Origin: a bacterium
Lineage (GTDB): Bacteria; SZUA-79; Acidulodesulfobacterales; Acidulodesulfobacteraceae
Direction: 5' to 3'
Assembly: GCA_021791295.1 (NCBI GenBank)
Contig: JAJYWW010000078.1
Location: forward strand, 1-6,823
Length of the DNA: 6,823 nucleotides
This document shows positions 1-5,846 of the stretch, piece after piece; within the stretch, counting starts at the first letter, position 1; the number at the start of each line of letters is the position of its first letter. The position numbers were made by a program, and so were the translations under genes. Below the pieces are notes generated by a model. The model was given only the letters and a program-made list of their open reading frames with translations, was not told the origin of the DNA and did no database searches.

Positions 1-726
1 GTTATATTCCCCGCTCAAACGGTCCTCTTTTTTTTCTTCGGCATATGCAGCCGCTTCTTTTTCTATATTTTCGAGGTTTTCGTTTTTTATTAATCTGCCG
101 TTTACTAAAACCGCTATCCTGTCGCAAAGCTCTTTGCTGTCGGCAAGCACGTGAGACGAAAAAAATATGGTTTTCTTTCTTTCTTTAAGTTTAAATATTA
201 TATCCTTAAACTCCTTGCGCCCTATAGGGTCGAGTCCGGACAACGGTTCGTCGAATATTAAAATTTCCGGATCGCCTATAATAGAAACCGCCAATGCCAG
301 CCTCTGGGTCATTCCCTTAGAATATTTATGCGCATGGATATTTTTAGCATAGAAAATGCCGGCTAATTTTAAAGCATCGTAAATTTCGTTTTTATTTATT
401 TTTTTATTCAAGAGTTTAGAATAGTAATTAATAATTTCTATGCCTTTTAGTCCACGCGGAAAACTTGGGTTTTCGGGGAGATAACCTAAGTTAAGCCTTG
501 CCCTGTAATCGGACGAGTCGTATCCGTTAATCTTTATACTTCCGCCCGATGCCTGAATAAGCCCTACTATCATTTTAATGGTCGTAGATTTGCCTGCGCC
601 GTTAGGACCGAAAAAACCTGTGACTTTTCCTCCGTCTATGTCTAAAGAAAGGTCTTCGACAGCATTTTTCCGCGTCCCGAAAAAACCAACCCTGAAATAT
701 TTCGTAACGTTTTTTATTTCAATCAT
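1..726 (-). CDS. ABC transporter ATP-binding protein, ABC-2/CcmA-like (partial, 3' end outside window)
   Basis: This is the ATP-hydrolysing subunit of an ABC transporter and should act on the cytoplasmic face of the inner membrane with a separate permease. I translated 242 residues with no stop before the window edge. They hold a complete nucleotide-binding domain: Walker A GPNGAGKST (40-48), a Q-loop region GYLPENP with Glu85 where Gln is usual, a degenerate signature YSKGM (135-139), Walker B ILIFDE (155-160, catalytic Glu160), D-loop SGLDP (163-167) and switch His192. The LPE and SKGM variants are common in ATPases paired with ABC-2 type permeases, which supports that subfamily. The ATG is preceded by a good Shine-Dalgarno sequence, and only 3 bases separate it from the stop of the TPR gene, so the two are surely co-transcribed. 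The C-terminal end and any permease gene lie beyond the left edge. The substrate cannot be told from the sequence. Confidence 0.93.
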   Translation of the reverse strand, partial: MIEIKNVTKYFRVGFFGTRKNAVEDLSLDIDGGKVTGFFGPNGAGKSTTIKMIVGLIQASGGSIKINGYDSSDYRARLNLGYLPENPSFPRGLKGIEIINYYSKLLNKKINKNEIYDALKLAGIFYAKNIHAHKYSKGMTQRLALAVSIIGDPEILIFDEPLSGLDPIGRKEFKDIIFKLKERKKTIFFSSHVLADSKELCDRIAVLVNGRLIKNENLENIEKEAAAYAEEKKEDRLSGEYN

Positions 727-729
727 AAT

Positions 730-1485
730 TCACCCTCTTTTTTGAGGCATAAAAAGTTTTAAAGAATATGGAATTTTATAATTTTTATGCTCCTTTTTAA
801 GCGCTATCTCGTTTTTAACGGCGTCTATCCTATATTGTATTATCTGCTTAATGTAAGGATTTTTGTTGTTTTTATACATGGTTTCAAGAAAACTTAACGT
901 TTTTTTAAGACTTCCGGATTTATTAAGGAGTTTAATATATAAAAATTCTAAATATTTCGGACTGCCTTTCATATCGACGGCATATTTTAGATAATATGCG
1001 GCTTTTTTATAATTCCCTATATTGTAAAAATAGTTAAAAGATATAAGGAACGGTATATTCCAATTCCCTTTTAAATGAGCCATGCCGAGCTTTAAAAGTT
1101 TTATGGCTCTTTCAGGTTTACCCGCCAGTCCGAGAAGCGTGCCTCCCGCCTGATAAGCATAATTAAAATTAGGATTTAAAGAAACCGTTATGAACGAAAT
1201 TTTATACATATACGGGTAATGCGCCTTTGCCAGCCTGAAGGATGAAGCCTCCTGAACGAAAAGCGTCCAGAAATAATCCGAAGCCAATGTATTAAAATTA
1301 AAATCTACAAATTTTAAAAATTCTGGTTTTACGGACGAATATTTTAAAAACGAAACTAATTTCAATTTTAAACGGCTCTTGGAAAAAACCACTATATTAA
1401 AAGAAAATAAAATAGAATAGGCTAAAAACAGTATAATTAAAAAAATTGCTAAAACTTTAAAAACTTTATTGATACCTATACTCAT
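730..1485 (-). CDS. Membrane-anchored TPR-like protein of unknown function
   Basis: The product has 251 residues. Residues about 8-34 form one strongly hydrophobic segment after a short basic start, best read as an uncleaved signal anchor, leaving the rest outside the cytoplasm (inference). The remainder is helical and TPR-like. Aromatic-rich pairs of helices cover roughly 91-137 (including LNPNFNYAYQAGG and GKPERAIKLLKLG), 143-172 (GNYKKAAYYLKYA) and 177-205 (GSLKKTLSFLETMY), each with the small/large pattern and Gly/Ala positions of TPR units. The C-terminus is basic. No catalytic motif is visible. It lies between a glycosyltransferase gene and an ABC ATPase gene, 3 bases ahead of the latter, so it is probably an accessory or scaffold protein of that transporter; I know similar small TPR proteins beside ABC-2 genes in deltaproteobacteria. 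The ATG is the only reasonable start, although no clear Shine-Dalgarno sequence precedes it. Confidence 0.8.
   Translation of the reverse strand: MSIGINKVFKVLAIFLIILFLAYSILFSFNIVVFSKSRLKLKLVSFLKYSSVKPEFLKFVDFNFNTLASDYFWTLFVQEASSFRLAKAHYPYMYKISFITVSLNPNFNYAYQAGGTLLGLAGKPERAIKLLKLGMAHLKGNWNIPFLISFNYFYNIGNYKKAAYYLKYAVDMKGSPKYLEFLYIKLLNKSGSLKKTLSFLETMYKNNKNPYIKQIIQYRIDAVKNEIALKKEHKNYKIPYSLKLFMPQKRG
731..737 (-). promoter_or_regulatory. Shine-Dalgarno sequence of the ABC ATPase gene
   Basis: On the minus strand GAGGGTG lies just ahead of the ATG at 726, with 7 bases between the GAGG core and the start. It overlaps the last codons and stop of the upstream TPR gene, an arrangement typical of translationally coupled genes. 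It fixes the start of the ABC gene. Confidence 0.75.
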
Positions 1486-1496
1486 TTTTAGATATT

Positions 1497-2669
1497 TTAT
1501 ATATTATTTTTTTTATTTACGCCGTTAAGCAACTCAAGATAAAATTCGGCGGTTTGCAACGTTACCGCTTTAGCGTCGAATTTTTTTACGACTTCATTAT
1601 AGCAATTAACAGCAAAATTTTCAATTAAATCGTATTTATCTATTAAATACATTATTTTTTCCGCAAGCTCGATAAAATCTCCGTTCTTAAACAACAGCCC
1701 TGTTTCGTTATTTTTAATTATCTCAGGAATTCCCCCTACGTCCGAAGCTATAACTGCTTTTTTTAAGGCGCATGATTCTATTATGATGCTTCCCATTCCT
1801 TCAAGACCCGACGGAACGGTAATTAAGTCCGACGCATATATAAATTTTTCTATATTTTCTTTAAAGCCGCTTACGACGAAATTGTCTTTAAGCCCTTTCG
1901 TTTTAATTAAACCGACGATATAACCGTGCAATTCTCCTTCGCCTATTATAACGAATTTTAAATCCCGTCTTTTTTTTATTATTAATTCTGCCGCTTTTAT
2001 AAATACTTCATGCCCTTTTTCGCCTGATAATCTTCCTATAAGGGAAATCATTTTTTCGTCCGGTTTAATACCTAATTCTTCTCTTATTTCAGCTTTTTCG
2101 GATTCGTAAAAAGAGGCAGTTTTATTTTCATAGCCGCAGATCCTTGGACTGTAAATAGTCCTGATTAAACTTTCATCTATTCCTATGTCGTTAATCAGCC
2201 TTTTTTTAATAAAATCCGATATAACTATAAATCTGTCTGTCAAGAACCTGTATATTAGAAATCCTTTTAAAAAATCTACTTTGTATGCGACATGCCGCGT
2301 TAAAACTTTTATGATCTTTTTTTTAAAAATAGAAACTGCTGCAATGCCGCCCAAAAATTGGTCTAAGGACGAATGAAAATTTATAATATCGATATCGTAT
2401 CGCTTTAAAAAACGCCTTATTTTTAAAAAAGCAAAAATATCGATAAAATTCGTCATTCTTACGGAAAAATTACGAATGCCGCATTTATCCAATTCATCCC
2501 TTAATCTCTCGTTGTTATTATGAATAACGAATATATTGAATTCTTCGCTGCGGTACAGTTTCAAAAATTTAAGCAGAATTACTATGTCGTTTTGCGCTCC
2601 GCCGAAATTTTTAAAAGCGTCTATATGAAGTACGTTAAATTTGTCTTTTTTATTTTTTTTGTTATTCAT
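1497..2669 (-). CDS. Glycosyltransferase, GT4 family (GT-B fold)
   Basis: A 390-residue cytoplasmic or peripheral membrane enzyme expected to move a sugar from a nucleotide-sugar donor to a lipid or glycan acceptor with retention of configuration. The N-terminal acceptor domain begins with VLHIDAFKNFGGAQ (13-26), containing the glycine-rich loop, and includes a TRH (124-126) and a VISDFIKKRL segment (149-158). The C-terminal donor domain (about 205-375) has the GRLSGEKGH motif (212-220, with Arg213 and Lys218 as likely phosphate-binding residues), VIIGEGE (240-246) and the EX7E motif Glu290...Glu298, followed by VIASDVGGIPEII. These are hallmarks of GT4. Length is normal and the protein looks intact. 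The beginning is lysine/asparagine-rich and coded by A-runs. No Shine-Dalgarno sequence precedes the ATG. It is the first gene of the leftward operon, 11 bases before the TPR gene, and a lipopolysaccharide or other surface-glycan role is likely but not proven. Confidence 0.9.
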   Translation of the reverse strand: MNNKKNKKDKFNVLHIDAFKNFGGAQNDIVILLKFLKLYRSEEFNIFVIHNNNERLRDELDKCGIRNFSVRMTNFIDIFAFLKIRRFLKRYDIDIINFHSSLDQFLGGIAAVSIFKKKIIKVLTRHVAYKVDFLKGFLIYRFLTDRFIVISDFIKKRLINDIGIDESLIRTIYSPRICGYENKTASFYESEKAEIREELGIKPDEKMISLIGRLSGEKGHEVFIKAAELIIKKRRDLKFVIIGEGELHGYIVGLIKTKGLKDNFVVSGFKENIEKFIYASDLITVPSGLEGMGSIIIESCALKKAVIASDVGGIPEIIKNNETGLLFKNGDFIELAEKIMYLIDKYDLIENFAVNCYNEVVKKFDAKAVTLQTAEFYLELLNGVNKKNNI

Positions 2670-2684
2670 AATATTGTATGTTAT

Positions 2685-2690
2685 TATAAT
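2685..2690 (+). promoter_or_regulatory. Possible -10 element for the marC-like gene
   Basis: A perfect TATAAT on the plus strand lies 50 bases before the marC-like ATG. No convincing -35 sits 16-18 bases upstream (the hexamer at the 17-base spacing is TTATTC). An alternative is TTGTAT (2674-2679) with TATATA (2698-2703). The region certainly has to hold a rightward promoter, because marC is the first plus-strand gene, but which hexamers are used is unclear. Confidence 0.25.
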
Positions 2691-2692
2691 GC

Positions 2693-2710
2693 TATATTAT
2701 ATATATTATA
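2693..2710. repeat. Perfect 9-bp tandem repeat (TATATTATA x2) in divergent promoter region
   Basis: The nine bases TATATTATA occur twice without a gap (2693-2701 and 2702-2710). Each copy contains the complement of TATAAT, so the repeat doubles the minus-strand -10 hexamer. It lies in the 71-base spacer between the glycosyltransferase and marC-like genes. Confidence 0.85.
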
Positions 2711-2724
2711 CTCATTTAAAACAA
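2696..2724 (-). promoter_or_regulatory. Predicted promoter of the glycosyltransferase-TPR-ABC operon
   Basis: On the minus strand a -35-like TTGTTT (2719-2724) and a perfect -10 TATAAT (2696-2701) are separated by 17 bases. Transcription would begin near 2689, about 20 bases before the glycosyltransferase ATG. The -35 matches the consensus in only three positions, and the AT-rich sequence makes chance hexamers likely, so this is a prediction only. Confidence 0.4.
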
Positions 2725-2740
2725 TTTTACTTTTAAATTT

Positions 2741-3373
2741 ATGCAGAATATCATTATAATTTTTTTTAAAGACATATTTCTTGCTTTAATTCCCATATTC
2801 GTCGCAATAGACGTTTTTGGAATTCTTCCGATTTATTTAGATTTCGTTAAAGATACGGATGCCGAAGAAGAAAAAAAGATTAGAAAAAATTCATTAATAA
2901 CCGCTTTCAGCGTAGGAATAGGCTTTCTTCTGCTGGGCAAATCTCTTTTTGCTGTTATGGGAATTTCAATATACGATTTTGAAATGGCAGGCGGAGTCCT
3001 TCTATTTATAATATCCATAAACAATCTTCTTTCGGAAAAACGCAAACTTTATTCGTCGGCGGACAAAGCCGATTTGGGAGTCGTCCCGATAGGCGTGCCT
3101 TTAATAGTAGGTCCGGGAGTTTTAACTACGCTTTTAATAATTACCGGAATATACGGATATGTAGTAGTCACTATTGCTTTTATAGTAAACCTTTTAATTG
3201 TTTACGTCGTTTTAAAAAACACGAGACTATTTTTAAGATATCTCGGAAAAAACGGTTCGAACGCCGCCGGAAAACTTGCAGCGCTTCTGCTTGCCGCATA
3301 CGCCGTAATGATGATAAGGGTAGGAGTAATAAACACCATAATCACTTATATGAAAAGCCTGCATTCTTCCTAA
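2741..3373 (+). CDS. MarC family integral membrane protein
   Basis: A 210-residue inner-membrane protein of the MarC/YchE family, whose members have six predicted membrane segments. Hydrophobic segments are seen at about 12-35, 50-72, 80-97, 113-135, 139-158 and 178-200. Family signatures include the first-helix pattern VAIDVFGILPIYL (21-33, with the conserved Asp24, Gly27 and Pro30) and the fourth-helix motif PIGVPLIVGPGVLTTLL (116-132). A charged, glutamate/lysine-rich loop (38-49) separates helices 1 and 2. Length is typical. The biochemical role of the family is unsettled: the name comes from a multiple-antibiotic-resistance locus but a drug efflux role has not held up, and some databases call it an amino-acid transporter. 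It is the only plus-strand gene here, divergent from the glycosyltransferase operon and convergent with ychF, so it is probably transcribed alone. No Shine-Dalgarno sequence is visible before the ATG, but the start fits the family. Confidence 0.9.
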   Translation: MQNIIIIFFKDIFLALIPIFVAIDVFGILPIYLDFVKDTDAEEEKKIRKNSLITAFSVGIGFLLLGKSLFAVMGISIYDFEMAGGVLLFIISINNLLSEKRKLYSSADKADLGVVPIGVPLIVGPGVLTTLLIITGIYGYVVVTIAFIVNLLIVYVVLKNTRLFLRYLGKNGSNAAGKLAALLLAAYAVMMIRVGVINTIITYMKSLHSS

Positions 3374-3380
3374 ACAAAGT

Positions 3381-3399
3381 GCCGAAATTAAATTCCGGC
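3381..3399 (-). terminator. Weak hairpin between convergent marC-like and ychF genes
   Basis: The 37-base convergent gap holds an imperfect inverted repeat: GCCG (3381-3384) pairs with CGGC (3396-3399), then one mismatch, two A-T pairs and a five-base loop. On the minus strand it is followed by a modest T-rich run (CTTTGTTT), while no T-run follows on the plus strand. It could help end the ychF operon but is short, so confidence is low. Confidence 0.25.
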
Positions 3400-3410
3400 G
3401 CTGCCGCAAA

Positions 3411-4511
3411 TCATACGTTAAACCTAAAATGCATTATATCGCCGTCTTTAACGACGTAGTCTTTCCCTTCAAGCCTTAAAAGTCCCATTTTAGCGGCATT
3501 TGCTTCGGAACCTGCTTTGATAAAATCTTCGTAAGAAATAACTTCGGCTCTTATAAAACCTTTTTCAAAATCGGTATGAATTGTTCCTGCAGCCTGCGGC
3601 GCTTTCCATCCGTTTTTTATTTCCCACGCTCTTACTTCCTGCTTTCCTGCGGTAAAAAACGAGATTAAACCGAGAAGCTGAAAGCTGACCGAAGCGACGG
3701 TGTCTAATGCGGAAGATTCTATGCCGTAATCTTTAAGAAAAGCCTGTCTGTCTTCTTCGTTTAAAGAAGCAAGTTCTTCTTCTAATTTTGCGCATAATCT
3801 TATAACCGGTATATTTTTGGGCTTTGCAATATTAATAATATCTTCTATATCTTTATTTAAAAAATCATGGGCAAGCATATCCTCGTCAACGTTGAGAACG
3901 TATAAGGATGGTTTTGCAGATATTATGCCGAGGGATTTCAGTAAAATTTTCCCGTCGCCGTCTAATCCGGCGATATCGATATAGCCGGTTTCGGAAAGTT
4001 TATCGTTAATTTTTTTTAAAAAATCAAGATTGGAGGCGGCCGTTTTATCTCCGCTTCTTGCTATTTTTTCAAGCTTTTGTATATGTTTGGAAAGAATTTC
4101 TATGTCGCTGAGAGCAAGCTCAGTATTTATAATATCGAGGTCTCTTGCCGGATTTACTCCTCCTTCTACATGAACTACGGTGCTTTCTTTAAAAACCCTT
4201 ATTACCTGAATAATTAAATCGACATTTCTTATGTGGGATAAAAATTTATTTCCAAGACCTTCTCCCGACGATGCTCCTTTTACTAATCCTGCAATATCAA
4301 CAAATTCAACATACGTAGGGGTAAATTTTTCCGGATTAAATATATCGCGCAGTTTTTCTAACCTGATATCTTTTACAGGTTTTATACCTACGTTAGGCTC
4401 TATAGTGCAAAACGGATAATTGCTCGCCTCAGCGCCGCCGGCGGTAATAGCGTTAAATATAGTCGATTTACCGACGTTTGGAAGCCCGACAATTCCGCAT
4501 TTAAGTCCCAT
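3411..4511 (-). CDS. ychF: Ribosome-binding ATPase YchF (OLA1/Obg-related P-loop protein)
   Basis: A complete 366-residue YchF, close to the E. coli length of 363. The family hydrolyses ATP rather than GTP, binds ribosomes and has been linked to stress responses. The P-loop GLPNVGKST (9-17) is followed by the switch I region NYPFCTIEPNVG (31-42, Thr36) and the G3-like motif VDIAGLVKGAS (71-81). The fourth motif is NVDE (207-210) instead of the GTP-specifying NKxD, the known reason this family prefers ATP. A helical coiled-coil insertion covers about 125-200, and the C-terminal TGS domain runs from about 282 to the end, including FFTAGKQEVRAWEI and the GTIHTDFEKGFIRAEV segment. It follows pth by 12 bases and is the last gene of the housekeeping operon, a conserved pth-ychF pairing. 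No Shine-Dalgarno sequence is clear before the ATG, yet the N-terminus MGLKCGIVGLPNVGKS is that of the family, so the start is secure. Confidence 0.98.
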   Translation of the reverse strand: MGLKCGIVGLPNVGKSTIFNAITAGGAEASNYPFCTIEPNVGIKPVKDIRLEKLRDIFNPEKFTPTYVEFVDIAGLVKGASSGEGLGNKFLSHIRNVDLIIQVIRVFKESTVVHVEGGVNPARDLDIINTELALSDIEILSKHIQKLEKIARSGDKTAASNLDFLKKINDKLSETGYIDIAGLDGDGKILLKSLGIISAKPSLYVLNVDEDMLAHDFLNKDIEDIINIAKPKNIPVIRLCAKLEEELASLNEEDRQAFLKDYGIESSALDTVASVSFQLLGLISFFTAGKQEVRAWEIKNGWKAPQAAGTIHTDFEKGFIRAEVISYEDFIKAGSEANAAKMGLLRLEGKDYVVKDGDIMHFRFNV

Positions 4512-4523
4512 AATATATTTTAG

Positions 4524-5129
4524 TTATTTATGATTATAAAGATTCATGGTCTTAGTAAGACCGCAATCTATAAAAGAAAGTAAAATTTCGTTTATCGTTT
4601 TCAATATTTCGGGCAATATTTTCTGCTCTTCCTTAGAAAAATTAGCCAGGACATAATCAGCTCCGCTGCCGAATTTAAATCTTTCCAACGAATTAATGCC
4701 CAATTTCAGCCGGACAAAATTTTTGCTTTGCAGTGAATTTATAACCGAATTGACGCCGTTATGCGAACCGCCGCTGCCTCCGAGCTTTATTTTGTACGCT
4801 CCGAAAGCAAGATCCAAATCGTCGTGAATCAATATTATATTTGGATCTTGGGTATCGGAATTTTCCGGTAATTTAAAAACGCCGTTTTTATTTAAAACTT
4901 CTTTTACGGCTTTTCCGCTTAAATTCATAAATGTAAGCGGTTTTATCAAAAAAACTTTTTTTTCGGAAATAATTTTTTCGGAAATTAAATAATTTTTTTT
5001 ATTAATAAAACTGGGGAAATTATTTTCTGCAGAAAAAGAATCTACCGCAGTAAATCCAAAATTGTGCCTTGAAAATTGATACTCGCGGCCCGGATTTCCA
5101 AGTCCAAAAATAAATATATTTTCCGGCAT
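4524..5129 (-). CDS. pth: Peptidyl-tRNA hydrolase
   Basis: A cytoplasmic enzyme of 201 residues that cleaves the ester bond between peptide and tRNA in peptidyl-tRNAs released early from ribosomes, freeing the tRNA; it is usually essential. Visible active-site elements are GLGNPGREY (9-17, Asn12), the catalytic base His22 in SRHNFGF (20-26), Asn69 in KPLTFMNLSG (63-72), Asp103 in LIHDDLDLAFG (100-110) and Asn124 in GGSHNGVNS. The usual GGHNG is changed to GSHNG (Ser122), while His123 and Asn124 are kept. An internal stretch (83-97) is slightly longer than in E. coli, which accounts for the length. It lies between rplY (21 bases upstream) and ychF (12 bases downstream), the usual order for these genes. 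The ATG is preceded only by a weak AAAAAG; the start matches the family N-terminus. Confidence 0.97.
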   Translation of the reverse strand: MPENIFIFGLGNPGREYQFSRHNFGFTAVDSFSAENNFPSFINKKNYLISEKIISEKKVFLIKPLTFMNLSGKAVKEVLNKNGVFKLPENSDTQDPNIILIHDDLDLAFGAYKIKLGGSGGSHNGVNSVINSLQSKNFVRLKLGINSLERFKFGSGADYVLANFSKEEQKILPEILKTINEILLSFIDCGLTKTMNLYNHK

Positions 5130-5150
5130 CTTTTTACGATTATAAAATTT

Positions 5151-5807
5151 TTAAGACTTTTTAGAATCTTGCTGCGCAGTTGCCGCCGAAGGAGCTGCCG
5201 CCTGCGCCGCAGTTTCGCTTTCAACGCCGCCGGCAGAAGCGGAAACTTCTTCAACCGTAGGTTCTGCAACCGTAACTATAGCCGCATCTTTTTCTGTTAT
5301 GATTTCAATTTTGTCGCCTAAATTTAAATCTCCGACATGGATAATATCGCCTATATTTAATCCCGAAACATCGATATTTACCGTGTCTATAATATCTTTA
5401 GGATAACCTTTTATGGCTATATGTCTCATTAACGGTTCAAGAATACCGCCAAGCTTAACTCCTTCAGGCTTTCCGTTAAAATGAATAACGGCTTCTATTT
5501 CTATTTTTTCATCCATGGATATTTCATGCAAATCGACATGGATGATGCCGTCGGTTACGGGATCCTTCTGAATTTCTTTTATGACGGCCATTTTACCGTT
5601 AACGTCGGTCTCGTTGCTCAATATATTGATGAACGAAGATATCGAATGTTTTGCAAAAGCCTTAAGAAATTCTTTGTAGTTAATGAGGATGATATGCGAT
5701 CCTGTTTTTTTTCCGTACAGTACCGCAGGTATCAAACCGTTTTTTCTTAATGTTTTAAGATTGTTTTCTTTTTTCCTGATTTCAATATTTAAATTAATGA
5801 TGTCCAA
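5151..5807 (-). CDS. rplY: Large ribosomal subunit protein bL25 (CTC/TL5 long form), TTG start
   Basis: A 218-residue two-domain bL25 that binds 5S rRNA in the large ribosomal subunit; the long form is called CTC or TL5 and is linked to general stress in some bacteria. The N-terminal 5S-binding L25 domain (about 4-93) has the family pattern LRKNGLIPAVLYGKK (20-34) and IQKDPVTDGIIHVDL (79-93). The C-terminal TL5 domain (about 98-182) includes IHFNGKPEGVKLGGILEPL (108-126) and the INVDVSGL-like NIDVSGLNIGDIIHV (144-158). A low-complexity Ala/Ser/Glu/Gln tail (183-218) is probably disordered. The start codon is TTG: an in-frame stop directly precedes it, no ATG occurs near the domain start, and a strong AAGGAG lies 7 bases upstream. 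It follows prs by 39 bases and precedes pth by 21 bases, a widespread arrangement that favours one transcript. Confidence 0.97.
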   Translation of the reverse strand: MDIINLNIEIRKKENNLKTLRKNGLIPAVLYGKKTGSHIILINYKEFLKAFAKHSISSFINILSNETDVNGKMAVIKEIQKDPVTDGIIHVDLHEISMDEKIEIEAVIHFNGKPEGVKLGGILEPLMRHIAIKGYPKDIIDTVNIDVSGLNIGDIIHVGDLNLGDKIEIITEKDAAIVTVAEPTVEEVSASAGGVESETAAQAAAPSAATAQQDSKKS

Positions 5808-5813
5808 TTAAAA

Positions 5814-5820
5814 TCTCCTT
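5814..5820 (-). promoter_or_regulatory. Strong Shine-Dalgarno sequence that sets the rplY TTG start
   Basis: AAGGAGA on the minus strand, with 7 bases from the AAGGAG core to the TTG at 5807. It is the strongest ribosome binding site in the right half of the window and decides the non-ATG start, which is also bounded by an in-frame TAA immediately upstream. Confidence 0.85.
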
Positions 5821-5846
5821 TTACAATAAGTTATTTTTTTTATTAT

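Noticed and set aside
2520..2759. 79-residue plus-strand frame spanning the start of the glycosyltransferase and the divergent spacer
   Set aside because: Antisense to the glycosyltransferase and overlapping the start of the marC-like gene; composition is dominated by Tyr/Phe/Ile from AT-rich sequence, with no family resemblance.
2833..3045. 70-residue minus-strand frame inside the marC-like gene
   Set aside because: Antisense to a clear MarC-family protein and without any recognised motif.
4435..4444. Perfect GC palindrome CCGCCGGCGG inside ychF
   Set aside because: It encodes the Ala-Gly-Gly-Ala stretch after the P-loop and is explained by codon composition; no other copies were seen in the window.
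5130..5150. TATAAT hexamer in the rplY-pth gap as an internal promoter
   Set aside because: No -35 element at a proper distance was apparent, and such hexamers occur by chance throughout this AT-rich DNA.
5042..5321. Arg-rich open reading frames on both strands (5042-5269 minus, 5076-5321 plus) overlapping the rplY end and pth start
   Set aside because: They are out-of-frame or antisense shadows of the Ala-rich bL25 tail; their arginine-rich composition reflects the GC-rich alanine codons read in another frame.
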